From IMG/VR virus record IMGVR_UViG_3300021960_000497, positions 1 through 24,064 of that record: a stretch of DNA of 24,064 nucleotides. One strand, written 5' to 3'. Every line of letters begins with the position of its first letter. Position 1 is the stretch's first letter. The translations under genes were made by a program, and so were the position numbers. Shown in pieces: positions 15,098 through 23,368 of this stretch. The stretch is from a virus. The notes below the pieces were generated by a model, which was not told the DNA's origin, ran no database searches, and saw only the letters and a list, made by a program, of their open reading frames with translations.

Positions 15098-18000
15098 TTA
15101 TGCGAAGTTTCCTATATAGTTTACTAGGACTTCTGTTGAACTTACTACCATATACGATAATACTGATGTTGAATTAGCACCTGTATACTGTGTAATAGTA
15201 GCACCTCCGACTGGTGTTTTGCAAGAAGACGGTAAGGTAAAGTCTCTACCTCCCGTAGAATCTTGTTTTAATACAATAGTACCTGAACTTGTAACTGCAT
15301 TAGCTAAATTTGATAAAGTAAATGTAGTATCTGCTTGCATAGTAACTACATGAAAGTTAGATGCAGTCATATCAATAGTAGTAGCCGAAGTAGAGGCAGT
15401 AACAGTATTTGCTGTTGATTTAACAATACCACCAACATTAGCAGTACCAGACAAGTGAAGGTCTTTCCAACGCTTATCGGATTTACCTAAGTCTATCGCA
15501 TTGTCTGCATCAGAGCCATTTTGTTTAGGAACAATGGTATTGTCTTTAAAGCGCAATCCTGAATGATTAGCACTACCGTCTATAACAAAGTCACCGTTGC
15601 TGTCAGTCCCAATACTCCCCACAGTGGTGCCATCTTTGCGGAACACTGCAATGTCGCCGTCACTATCTTCACGATTAAGTATTTGTGCAATGCCAGTTCT
15701 TGTTGCCGTTAATAAACCACTAGCCTGTAACTCAATACCATTTGTATTATTGTAAGTATCTGCTGAAGTCTTACCCACCAACAAGTTACCGCTGCTGTCG
15801 ATGACTAATCTATTTGCAGAAGCATCTACGTCCCTTATCGTAAAACCGCTATTGGCAACTCCGGGTGTACCTGCTGTTATTTGAAAGTTATCGGCATTTG
15901 CATTACTGTGGCTTAGATTTATTGCAGGGAGTGATGATGAGCCTGTGCTAATGCTTAGGTTGCCAGTCATAGTACCGCCAGCTAAAGGTAATTTAGTAGC
16001 AATTGAATCAGTAACAGTAGTGCTAAAGTTAGCGTCATCATTTAAAGCTGCTGCTAACTCGTTAAGAGTATCTAAAGTAGAAGGTGCTGAGTCAACAAGG
16101 CTAGACACAGAAGTGTCAACATACTGTTTTGTTGCTGCACCTAAATTAACACTAGGATTAGCATTAAGAATTAAATTGCCAGTCATAGTGCCACCAGCTT
16201 TTGGCAATGCTGCGTTAGCAGTAGTACCCTGTGCGGCTGTAGCATAGTCGGAGCTATCAAATGCTTTAACTTGTGATAGGTTAGTAACTTCGCTATCCAT
16301 TAAGGCACCAGCGGCAGTAACATTAGTAGTATCTGTTACATCAGCAGAGGCTTCTATGTTATTTAATTTAGTATGATCACTGTCAGTAAATACATTACTA
16401 TCTGTAGCCGATTCTACAAGAGTACGTATTTCAGCTGCAGTTTGATCTGCAGTTGCAGAGGCTTCAATTCCATTAATTTTAGTTTTATCCGCTGCAGACA
16501 TTAATCCTGCTGCAGAAGTAGTAGCGGCACTATAAACAGTATCACTATCATCTACCCATGCATAATCACTACCATTCCAAGCTAAAATTTGATTATTACC
16601 TGCCGAGGATTGATTAAGATGTGTATCTACATCACTATTAGCATATCCTGCAGGAACACTTGCCCAATCATAATCACTACCATTCCAAGACAAATATTCT
16701 CCGCTTGAAGCTGTAGAAGTATTTAAATGAGAATCTACATTACTATTGGCGTATTGAGCACTTCCTGAAATTGTAAGAGAGTTACCCGCATCATTATAGT
16801 TTAAAGTAATTCCAGTTCCAGCTGTAAGTAACCCACCTACAACATCTTGAATAGCTTCTGTTGTAGCTGCTGTAGCTCCCCAATTTGATCCATCATAAAC
16901 TTTAAGCGAACTATCAGTTGAGTTAAAATACAATGCACCTGTTATAAGAGCATTACCGTCGTTGTCAACTGAAGGATCAGAAGATTTACTTCCTAAGTAT
17001 CGATCATCAAAACTGTCTAAAGCAGCTTCAGCTGCTGTTTGAGCAGTCTGAGCGGAAGTCGCACTTGATGCAGCACCAGTTGCTGAACTTGCAGCCGCAG
17101 TAGCACTACTAGCAGCATTTGTCTCTGCTGTTTCTGCATTAGTTTCAGCAGTCTCCGCAGCAGTTTTAGCGGTCTCAGCAGCGACCTTTGAAGTATTAGC
17201 AGCAGTAGCAGAATTAGAAGCATTAGTAGCACTTGTAGCTGCTGCAGTAGCTGAGTTTCCAGCATTAGTTGCAGAAGTAGACGCGCTCGTAGCACTAGTA
17301 GTAGCCGAAGTAGCAGCGTTAGTTGCTGTTACAGAAGGCGCTTGCCATGCTGAACCACTATAAAATTTAATTACATTGTCAGTGCTATTATAATACATAG
17401 CACCTTCTACTAAGGCATTACCGTCATTATCAACACTTGGATCAGAACTTTTGGTTCCTAAAAACTTATCGTCAAAATTATCAAAAGCTAATTCGGTTGC
17501 TGCTTGCGCTGTTTGTGCTGCTGTAGCAGACGTAGCTGCATTAGTAGCAGAAGTTGAGGCACCGCTTGCAGAAGTAGCCGCATTAGTAGCTGAAGTAGAT
17601 GCTCCACTAGCAGAGGTAGCAGCATTAGTTGCTGATGTAGCAGCAGCGGTTGCGCTATTACCTGCGTTAGTAGCTGATGTAGCAGAATTAGTAGCACTAG
17701 TCGAAGCACTGCTTGCGCTTGAAGCAGCTGCTGTAGCTGAGTTCCCTGCATTAGTTTCTGAAGTGGCTGAGTTAGTAGCGGATGTAGCAGCACTAGTTGC
17801 AGATGTAGCTGCTGCTGTAGCACTATTAGAAGCTGCTGTGGCACTTGTCGCTGCATTATTTGCTAAAGTGCTAGCAGTTGATGCACTACCCGCAGAATTA
17901 TTAGCTGACGTTAAAGAAGAGGCCGCTGAAGTGGCGGCACTAGTGGCACTAGTAGCTGCTGCTGTAGCACTATTAGAGGCTGCTGCTTCAGGGGATTCCC

Positions 18001-19111
18001 ATGCTGTTCCATTATAAAACTTAATAGCATTATTTGTACTGTTGTAGTACATAGCACCTTCTACTAAAGCATTACCATCATTATCTAGAGTTGGATCTGA
18101 TGCTTTAGTGCCTAAGAACTTATCATCAAAGTTATCAAATAATAACTCTACTGCTGCTCTGTCTGTTGCTGTATCAGTCTTATAGTTAAGAGCACTTGCA
18201 GCTGAAGCAGTAGCTGAAGTCGCACTACTAGCTGCACTTATAGCATTTGCTGCTGCATTAGAAGAATGATTCCCCGCTGTAGTAGCTGAGTTAGCCGCTG
18301 CAGTAGCTGAAGATCCTGCACTAGCTGCACTATTAGCAGAATTAGTTTCTGAGGTGGCTGCAGCAGTTTTACTAGCTGTGGCGCTAGTATCAGAACTAGA
18401 AGCAGACGTAGCAGATGCAGCAGCTGCAGTAGCGCTATTCCCTGCATTAGTTTCTGAAGTAGCCGCATTGGTTTCGCTAGTAGCTGCATTAGCTGCTTTC
18501 GTAGTAGCTGTTGAAGCACTCGCTGAAGCATTAGTAGCACTCGTGGCTGCATTAGTTTCTGCTGTTTCAGCGTTAGTCTCTGCTGTTTCAGCTGCGACCT
18601 TAGAAGTGTTAGCTGCTGTCGCAGAGGTAGCTGCTGCTGTAGCCGAAGTAGCTGCTGCGGTAGCACTGTTAGCCGCTGCAGTAGCCGATGTAGTTGCTAA
18701 TGCAATAGGATATTGCCAAGTATTTACGTTGTATACACCTAAAGCAGAGGTTGTAGTATCAAAGTACATAGCTCCGTTTTGAAGAGCATTACCATCATTA
18801 TCGAGGCTAGGTGCTGAAGACTTAGAGCCTAAAAACACATCATCAACAGTATCTGCTGCTGTTTCTGTAGCGACCTTTAAAGCAGTAATAGATGCAATTA
18901 AATTAGCACCACCAAGATTTACATCTTGTACTTGTTGTCCTGCTGAGTTACTTATTATTACGTGAAAGTCTCCATTACTATCAATAGAGGCATTTGTGAT
19001 AGAATCACCTTTAGCGCCTTGACCACCTGTTCTAGACAGGGTAAGGTTAACATCTTGTGATGTGCTTGTTAAAGCATAGTTGTTTCCATTAATTGTAATA
19101 GCATAAGACAT
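15098..19111 (-). CDS. Long tail fibre protein with heptad and knob modules
   Basis: 1337 aa, start directly after the stop of the 148-aa gene (TAAATG). The N-terminus has a short collagen-like GGQGAKGDS. A knob-like module (F-D-D-K-F-L-G-[ST]-K ... D-N-D-G-N-A-L ... G-A-[ML]-Y-[YF]) occurs four times, at about residues 89-134, 324-372, 544-592 and 700-745. Between the copies are long Ala/Ser/Thr stretches with a seven-residue period (A-T-S-A-T-A-A), as in the trimeric coiled-coil shafts of lambda-type side tail fibres. Two copies of an N-G-S-D-Y-x-W segment follow (about 805-860), then two L-P-x-A-G-G-T-M-T-G-N-L motifs (near 972 and 1042) typical of side tail fibres. The C-terminus is beta-rich without a recognisable S74 self-cleaving chaperone. 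Confidence 0.85.
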   Translation of the reverse strand: MSYAITINGNNYALTSTSQDVNLTLSRTGGQGAKGDSITNASIDSNGDFHVIISNSAGQQVQDVNLGGANLIASITALKVATETAADTVDDVFLGSKSSAPSLDNDGNALQNGAMYFDTTTSALGVYNVNTWQYPIALATTSATAAANSATAAATSATAAATSATAANTSKVAAETAETNAETAETNAATSATNASASASTATTKAANAATSETNAATSETNAGNSATAAAASATSASSSDTSATASKTAAATSETNSANSAASAGSSATAAANSATTAGNHSSNAAANAISAASSATSATASAASALNYKTDTATDRAAVELLFDNFDDKFLGTKASDPTLDNDGNALVEGAMYYNSTNNAIKFYNGTAWESPEAAASNSATAAATSATSAATSAASSLTSANNSAGSASTASTLANNAATSATAASNSATAAATSATSAATSATNSATSETNAGNSATAAASSASSASTSATNSATSATNAGNSATAAATSATNAATSASGASTSATNAATSASGASTSATNAATSATAAQTAQAATELAFDNFDDKFLGTKSSDPSVDNDGNALVEGAMYYNSTDNVIKFYSGSAWQAPSVTATNAATSATTSATSASTSATNAGNSATAAATSATNASNSATAANTSKVAAETAKTAAETAETNAETAETNAASSATAAASSATGAASSATSAQTAQTAAEAALDSFDDRYLGSKSSDPSVDNDGNALITGALYFNSTDSSLKVYDGSNWGATAATTEAIQDVVGGLLTAGTGITLNYNDAGNSLTISGSAQYANSNVDSHLNTSTASSGEYLSWNGSDYDWASVPAGYANSDVDTHLNQSSAGNNQILAWNGSDYAWVDDSDTVYSAATTSAAGLMSAADKTKINGIEASATADQTAAEIRTLVESATDSNVFTDSDHTKLNNIEASADVTDTTNVTAAGALMDSEVTNLSQVKAFDSSDYATAAQGTTANAALPKAGGTMTGNLILNANPSVNLGAATKQYVDTSVSSLVDSAPSTLDTLNELAAALNDDANFSTTVTDSIATKLPLAGGTMTGNLSISTGSSSLPAINLSHSNANADNFQITAGTPGVANSGFTIRDVDASANRLVIDSSGNLLVGKTSADTYNNTNGIELQASGLLTATRTGIAQILNREDSDGDIAVFRKDGTTVGSIGTDSNGDFVIDGSANHSGLRFKDNTIVPKQNGSDADNAIDLGKSDKRWKDLHLSGTANVGGIVKSTANTVTASTSATTIDMTASNFHVVTMQADTTFTLSNLANAVTSSGTIVLKQDSTGGRDFTLPSSCKTPVGGATITQYTGANSTSVLSYMVVSSTEVLVNYIGNFA
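16875..18850 (-). repeat. Four knob modules separated by Ala/Ser/Thr heptads
   Basis: Knob modules are encoded near 18850-18710, 18140-17995, 17480-17335 and 17010-16875. The last three are more alike (FDDKFLGTKASDPTLDNDG and close variants) than the first (VDDVFLGSKSSAPSLDNDG). Linkers of about 190, 170 and 110 residues consist of A-T-S-A-T-A-A-like heptads. Confidence 0.8.
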
Positions 19112-19558
19112 TTAGCTTGCCTCCGTAGGAGAGTAGCGTACTTCTACAAGGCCACGCATAGGTTTCCAAATTTGTTGTGCTGTTCCTACACCCGTGTCTT
19201 TAATTTCAAGACCTATAAAACCATAGACAGGTTTATCAGGAATAGGGTAAGTTCCCCATGTATCGATAAGAGTATGTGGAATAACAATTTCAAATTGATT
19301 ATCTGTAGGAGTACTATCAAGAATAGTTAAAGTAGTAATAACAGGATTACTAGAGTCAACATCAGTGGGTGTAGCTCCAGTTCCTTGAGTGTTATTACCC
19401 TCTACTACTTTAGCAGTAATGGTGTAGCCTGATAAGTTAGTAAGCCAACCTACAGTAATATTTAATCTTGTTTGTTCACCTTTTACAACAGATGCAAGTA
19501 TAGCACCGTCATCCGTTATTAAGTCTTTTGACTTAGATGTTATATTTGAACGCGGCAT
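19112..19558 (-). CDS. Virion protein preceding the tail fibre (baseplate/fibre connector-like)
   Basis: 148 aa, start ATG 19558. It is beta-rich with an Ig-like look: VKGEQTRLNITVGWLTNLSG, then YTITAKVVEG, later IPHTLIDTWGTYPIPDKPVY and GFIGLEIKDTG. The opening resembles the N-terminal domain of baseplate upper proteins and of small virion proteins encoded just before fibres in marine phages. The gene abuts the long fibre gene (stop TAA directly followed by ATG), which supports a physical partnership, perhaps attaching the fibre to the tail. No membrane segment or signal. Family assignment is tentative. Confidence 0.5.
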   Translation of the reverse strand: MPRSNITSKSKDLITDDGAILASVVKGEQTRLNITVGWLTNLSGYTITAKVVEGNNTQGTGATPTDVDSSNPVITTLTILDSTPTDNQFEIVIPHTLIDTWGTYPIPDKPVYGFIGLEIKDTGVGTAQQIWKPMRGLVEVRYSPTEAS

Positions 19559-19600
19559 GTGTAGTTTCCTTTCTACCGATCCTCAGATGGGCATTAAAAG

Positions 19601-19981
19601 CTATTTCTTTTTATTTAATTTCTTTTTAATCTTTTTCGGTTGTTGGGAAACTTTCTTTCCCTTTGCAAGATCAGCTCGCTTTTTTCGAGTGGTGGCGGCA
19701 TACTGAGCTTTGGTAAGCTTGTTGCGCTCTGCTTTAGGAAGATAACGCTCACCAGTAGCGTTTTTACCACTAATGCTATTCTTCCCACTCTTTGTTCCCC
19801 AATCTTGCTTAGTCCATTTAGTCATAGACTTTTGGGCTTTAGTTTTTGAGCCTGTGTACTTGCCGCCTCTTTCTTTATAGATCTTAGCGGCAAGTTGCAT
19901 TGCTCTAGCAGAATGCCCACCCATACGAGACACTGCTGTTTTCTTTGCGCTTTCCCATAAGCGTGGATTTGATCTGCCCAT
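19601..19981 (-). CDS. Basic DUF5872-like protein
   Basis: 126 aa and very rich in Lys/Arg. The N-terminal part (RMGGHSARAMQLAAKIYKER) and the second part (SMTKWTKQDWGTKSGKN, then GERYLPKAERNKLTKAQ and ATTRKKRADL) match what I remember of DUF5872-like proteins, whose hallmark is K-W-x-x-[QE]-x-W ... R-Y-L-P ... T-x-[RK]-K-[RK]. These occur in phages and large DNA viruses; no function is established. It ends with a poly-Lys tail. It starts one base after the stop of the AT-hook micro-gene and belongs to an island of four basic proteins, so nucleic-acid binding or packaging with the DNA is plausible. Confidence 0.65.
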   Translation of the reverse strand: MGRSNPRLWESAKKTAVSRMGGHSARAMQLAAKIYKERGGKYTGSKTKAQKSMTKWTKQDWGTKSGKNSISGKNATGERYLPKAERNKLTKAQYAATTRKKRADLAKGKKVSQQPKKIKKKLNKKK

Positions 19982-19982
19982 T

Positions 19983-20054
19983 TTATTTCTTCTTGCCGCC
20001 TTTTTTAGGTGGACGACCGCGTTTAGTTCCGTAAGTACCTTTACCTGATGGCAT
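19983..20054 (-). CDS. AT-hook micro-protein (23 aa)
   Basis: ATG at 20054 with a strong CAGGAAGGAAATAATT ribosome binding site. The 23-residue product begins MPSGKGTYGTKRGRPPKKGG and ends KKK before TAA. The core R-G-R-P-P with flanking Lys is a classic AT-hook that binds the minor groove of AT-rich DNA. Its stop lies one base before the next ATG, and the preceding gene ends two bases upstream of its start, so it is embedded in the operon. Ten of 23 residues are Lys or Arg. Too short for routine gene callers but well supported by its signals. Confidence 0.7.
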   Translation of the reverse strand: MPSGKGTYGTKRGRPPKKGGKKK

Positions 20055-20056
20055 AA

Positions 20057-20407
20057 TTATTTCCTTCCTGTTGATCGTTGTCTACGAGCTTTTGCAGAAG
20101 CTAATTGAGCCTTGCGTAAAGCTGCTTTTTGTTTTCCAGTCATAGGACGACCTTTAAGTCTATCTTCACGAATGTATGGCCCCATTCGAGGATCTGCTTG
20201 AATTGCACCATGTAGTCCTTTAAGCTTGCCTATGCTTTTAGGATAATTCGTAATGCCAAATTTAGATGCATATGAACTTACAGACTTACCTTTAAACATC
20301 TTAGCTGCTATGCGATTTGTTGATACTCGTGATTTTATAGCTTGTAGTCTTATGCTTCTTTCTTCTCTTAATTTTTTGCGTAAAGCACTTGTATATGAAC
20401 TTGCCAT
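20057..20407 (-). CDS. Small basic protein of unknown function
   Basis: 116 aa, ATG at 20407 behind AAAGGAAATTATT. About a quarter of residues are Lys or Arg, spread over the whole length, with a basic helical start (ALRKKLREERSIRLQAIKSR) and end (KQKAALRKAQLASAKARRQR). The middle (MFKGKSVSSYASKFGITNYP, then KLKGLHGAIQADPRMGPYIR) is more structured. I do not recognise a family. Its position among other basic proteins suggests a DNA- or RNA-binding or virion-internal role; this is inference. Confidence 0.65.
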   Translation of the reverse strand: MASSYTSALRKKLREERSIRLQAIKSRVSTNRIAAKMFKGKSVSSYASKFGITNYPKSIGKLKGLHGAIQADPRMGPYIREDRLKGRPMTGKQKAALRKAQLASAKARRQRSTGRK

Positions 20408-20418
20408 AATAATTTCCT

Positions 20419-21228
20419 TTATCTATCGGTAACTCTACGTTTATTAAGACCTAAACGCCGACCAAGACGACTATTTGAAAGGTCATTCCCTTTTCTTCTA
20501 GCTGCAGCTGAAGCTTTTCTGGCTTTTTCTAATGCAGCTTTTTGAGCAGCACTCCCCCATTTTTTAGCATTTCCAGGAGCACTCTTTGCAGTAGCTTTTA
20601 CATTCTTTTTAGCCATAAAAACTTTACCACTAGCAATAGTTTTAGCTCTAGAAAACTTTGAACCAAACCCAACATTATCTTTTACAGCGGCTTTAACCTT
20701 ACGACCTGTTTCCGAATTTTTTGCTCTACGAAAACTTTTAACTAATCTGCTTGGTGTTTTACTTCCGCTTTGGCCAAATTTACGGTTAGCTTTTTCACGA
20801 CCACTTTCACCTTTAAATCTGTTAGTTTGACGAGTAGCTCTTTCACGACCACTTTCTTTAATAGATGTAGCTGCTTTACGAATACCTTTTTCACGACCAG
20901 TTTGACGTACCGTCGAACCTGTCTTGCGAACAGCCTTTTCACGACTAGTTTGGCGTACTGTTGAACCTGCCTTGCGAACAGCCTTTTCACGATTAGTTTG
21001 AGTTACAGTAGAACCTATTTTACGAACCGCACCCTCTCGTGCAGTTTGAGTTACAGTAGATCCTATCTTACGAACAGCTTTTTCACGACTACTTTCGTAA
21101 ATAAATTCCCCTGCATCTTTAATGCCACCCTCCCTAGCGTCAGGTCTACGAGAGGCTCTGTATGCCGCAATTTTTCCTAGTATTTTGTTATATGCTTTTT
21201 GGGATGGTCTATAATATTTTTCTGCCAT
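20419..21228 (-). CDS. Basic protein with 16-residue tandem repeats
   Basis: 269 aa, ATG at 21228 with AAAGGAATAAATAA upstream. After a 31-residue head come about eight 16-residue units (residues 32-159) of form R-E-K-A-V-R-K-x-G-S-T-V-x-Q-T-x. The central four (48-111) are almost identical and the outer ones decay. The C-terminal 110 residues are Lys/Arg/Ala-rich (VKAAVKDNVGFGSK, AAQKAALEKARKASAAARRK). Each unit has a helix-like charged half and a T/V half, so a repetitive helical or nucleic-acid-coating protein is possible. I recognise no family. It follows the large terminase with a 15-base gap, so it is made late and may go into the head. Role unknown. Confidence 0.7.
   Translation of the reverse strand: MAEKYYRPSQKAYNKILGKIAAYRASRRPDAREGGIKDAGEFIYESSREKAVRKIGSTVTQTAREGAVRKIGSTVTQTNREKAVRKAGSTVRQTSREKAVRKTGSTVRQTGREKGIRKAATSIKESGRERATRQTNRFKGESGREKANRKFGQSGSKTPSRLVKSFRRAKNSETGRKVKAAVKDNVGFGSKFSRAKTIASGKVFMAKKNVKATAKSAPGNAKKWGSAAQKAALEKARKASAAARRKGNDLSNSRLGRRLGLNKRRVTDR
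20752..21135 (-). repeat. 48-bp coding tandem repeats (16 aa)
   Basis: Eight in-frame 48-bp units. The plus strand shows repeated CTTTTTCACGA and TTTGAGTTACAGTAGAACCTAT-like blocks. The central units at about 20896-21087 are closely related at DNA level, which points to recent unit duplication. Confidence 0.8.
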
Positions 21229-21243
21229 TTATTTATTCCTTTG

Positions 21244-22572
21244 TTAAAAACTAAACCCGCGCTTAACGACTTTAGTTCCTGCTCTAATTGGGTACAGATA
21301 TTCTACTGCATAACGCAGGGCATCTGTCCAGTGTTCAATACCTTCCTTTTTGTCAATCGTAGCACTATCTGGGTTAGACTCTACCCACTGTGTACGCTCT
21401 AGAGACCTTATTGTATTAACACACTTAGGGTGTATAAGCATGTCAATATCACCATTGGCGTTCTTAAACTTTTTATTTACAGCTGCTACTGAGTCTACAA
21501 TCGGTGGAGCTTTGCTATGTGCTCTGGTGACGATCTTGTTTGTCTCTAGGATCTTGAAATCGGTAACACCGACAGCAGCTGAAGTTTTTCTCGCCCTCCC
21601 AGAAGGATCCGGATAGCTAATAATACGATGACCATTATACTTTTCCGTAAGCGCCCTTGCTAGGGTTTCAGTATCGGGATGTCCTTGCATCTCATCTAAG
21701 ATGTGTATTTGACTACCCCTAATTGCGAAGATAACTGATGCCATAATACCAACGTTAAAGTCGATAGCTACATGAACATCCTCTTCGTCTTGGAATGAAG
21801 GAAGTGTTTTGTCTATATGATCCTTGCGGTTAAATGTATAGAATACATTAGTACCAGAGTCTTCGAAGCTTGCAGTATACTCTCTGGCAAACTTTAAAGG
21901 ATCAAGGGTTAGTTTTACTCTTTCGATTTCCTCATCATCGAGGAATGGAGAGTCGTGATATGTGTAATGATAATTTTTCCAGTCTTCATCAGAATCTTGT
22001 CTGTTATACATTTCATAAAAGTAGTCATAGCCTCTGGGAGTGCTAATAATAAGCGCTCTACCAGCATTAGCTCCAAACTTTTTAGCGTTCTGAGGAGACC
22101 AACGAGTACTCACACAAGGTTGTATAATAGACTCCCAAGACTCCTTGAGATTCATACCTGCACCTTTCCATGAAGTAACCTCATCGGCTACTACAAAGTA
22201 TTGACCCGTACCACGCATACGCTGTGATGCCTCATAAGACCAAAGCTTAAGTAGTACGTTATTAGGAAACCAAAACGTTCCAGCTGCCTTAGATGCCTTA
22301 TCAGCAAAGTCTTCCATGCCTAATTGCCAAGCTATTAGTGGATAGTAAATATCTACTGCCTGAGAGTAAGTAGGTGCTATTAGTGCTACGTTCTTATTAG
22401 GTACTGACTCGTCTAATTCCATTAACTCTTGTACTGCTACGATAGCTGCTGTTGCTGCTAAGTAAGACTTACCAAAGCCACGACTAGCATTAACTACTGC
22501 ATATCTGCAAGACTTATCTACGAACAGATCTCTGATAACATCAGACTGTCCTTCATGTAAATTAATTTCCAT
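21244..22572 (-). CDS. terL: Terminase large subunit
   Basis: 442 aa. It packages DNA into the head, with an N-terminal ATPase and a C-terminal nuclease. Walker A is SRGFGKS (residues 30-36), Walker B is FVVADE (126-131), and the coupling motif is STPRG (177-181). In the RNase-H-like nuclease the acidic residues are D271 (VAIDFNVG), D293 (ILDEMQ) and D417 (HWTDALRY). The length matches the compact Terminase_6 type. The ribosome binding site is weak (AGAGAATAGTT). It comes after the probable small terminase with two small membrane-protein genes in between. All catalytic positions look intact. Confidence 0.95.
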   Translation of the reverse strand: MEINLHEGQSDVIRDLFVDKSCRYAVVNASRGFGKSYLAATAAIVAVQELMELDESVPNKNVALIAPTYSQAVDIYYPLIAWQLGMEDFADKASKAAGTFWFPNNVLLKLWSYEASQRMRGTGQYFVVADEVTSWKGAGMNLKESWESIIQPCVSTRWSPQNAKKFGANAGRALIISTPRGYDYFYEMYNRQDSDEDWKNYHYTYHDSPFLDDEEIERVKLTLDPLKFAREYTASFEDSGTNVFYTFNRKDHIDKTLPSFQDEEDVHVAIDFNVGIMASVIFAIRGSQIHILDEMQGHPDTETLARALTEKYNGHRIISYPDPSGRARKTSAAVGVTDFKILETNKIVTRAHSKAPPIVDSVAAVNKKFKNANGDIDMLIHPKCVNTIRSLERTQWVESNPDSATIDKKEGIEHWTDALRYAVEYLYPIRAGTKVVKRGFSF

Positions 22573-22581
22573 AACTATTCT

Positions 22582-23046
22582 CTAATTTAATGTTGTTAAC
22601 CATACAAAGCCTGTGAGACAGCCTAGCAAGAATATTAATAAAAATATTCCAGCACTCCACTCAATTATAGACTGTTTGAGTTCCATCTTACGAAACTCAT
22701 GGTCCTTTTTCTTTTTACGAATCTCTGCTTCAATACCTAGAAGCTCTTCCCAATGTGATGGGCCATAGGCAACACAAATAAAGTCTTTTAACTCTTTACG
22801 CATTGCTTCTTTTTTCTTTTGTGCAGCAAATAACTGCATAGCTTGTGCTTCCGTACCACCTCCTAAAGCTTTATACCAAGGTGGATTATCTGTTTGTTTC
22901 TGAGCAAAGTCTATGTCAGCCATAGCACCTGCCCACTGAGAGAGTTGACCTCCCATGTCTTGTAAGTCTCTACCTATACTGATGCCTTTTTTGATAGCGT
23001 TAAACGCAGCCGAGGCTCCAGCAATAGCAGTAATTGGATCTATCAT
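22582..23046 (-). CDS. C-terminally anchored membrane protein of unknown function
   Basis: 154 aa. The start MIDPITAIAGASAAFNAIKK is typical of a small protein often found next to terminase genes in marine podoviruses and siphoviruses. The middle is Lys/Glu-rich and probably helical (residues 65-125). One clear membrane segment lies at the extreme C-terminus (about 129-150, AGIFLLIFLLGCLTGFVWL), giving an inside-anchored tail protein. A role in lysis (holin-like) or in head/ejection has been suggested for similar proteins; I cannot choose. The gap to the large terminase is 9 bases. Confidence 0.6.
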   Translation of the reverse strand: MIDPITAIAGASAAFNAIKKGISIGRDLQDMGGQLSQWAGAMADIDFAQKQTDNPPWYKALGGGTEAQAMQLFAAQKKKEAMRKELKDFICVAYGPSHWEELLGIEAEIRKKKKDHEFRKMELKQSIIEWSAGIFLLIFLLGCLTGFVWLTTLN

Positions 23047-23089
23047 AGTATTCCCCTAGCTGTTATTAGTGCTATCAGGGATATATCTT

Positions 23090-23368
23090 TTATCTACCTT
23101 GTATACTTTTCTGTCTATCTTGTTCCATCATATCTCTGATGGCCTTTATATTCTCATCCATACGTACCATAGTTAAAGCTTGAGTCTGAACTATATCTTC
23201 TAAAGCTTCTAAGCGAACCTCTTGGCGCATTAAGTCTCTAGTATTATTCTGTATAGCATTATCTAAGCTAGATACATACCATACAAGAGCTATTGTTTGA
23301 AATAAGATGGCTAAAATAAATGTTACAGGCACACTCTTAGAGAGATGCCAAGCGTCTGAATCACTCAT
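23090..23368 (-). CDS. Membrane plus coiled-coil protein, holin- or spanin-like
   Basis: 92 aa. One N-terminal membrane segment (about residues 13-33, PVTFILAILFQTIALVWYV) is followed by a long polar helix with a heptad look (LDNAIQNNTRDLMRQEVRLE to about residue 85). This layout suits XhlA-type holin-associated proteins or inner spanins, and such genes are common near terminase genes in marine phages. Its start overlaps the end of the probable small terminase by eight bases, so the two are translationally coupled. Lysis role is inference; no endolysin is visible in the window. Confidence 0.6.
   Translation of the reverse strand: MSDSDAWHLSKSVPVTFILAILFQTIALVWYVSSLDNAIQNNTRDLMRQEVRLEALEDIVQTQALTMVRMDENIKAIRDMMEQDRQKSIQGR

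Noticed and set aside
17451-18782. Ala/Val/Leu-rich plus-strand frames opposite the tail fibre
   Set aside because: Mirror frames of the Ala/Ser/Thr heptad codons; no ribosome binding sites and against the direction of every other gene.
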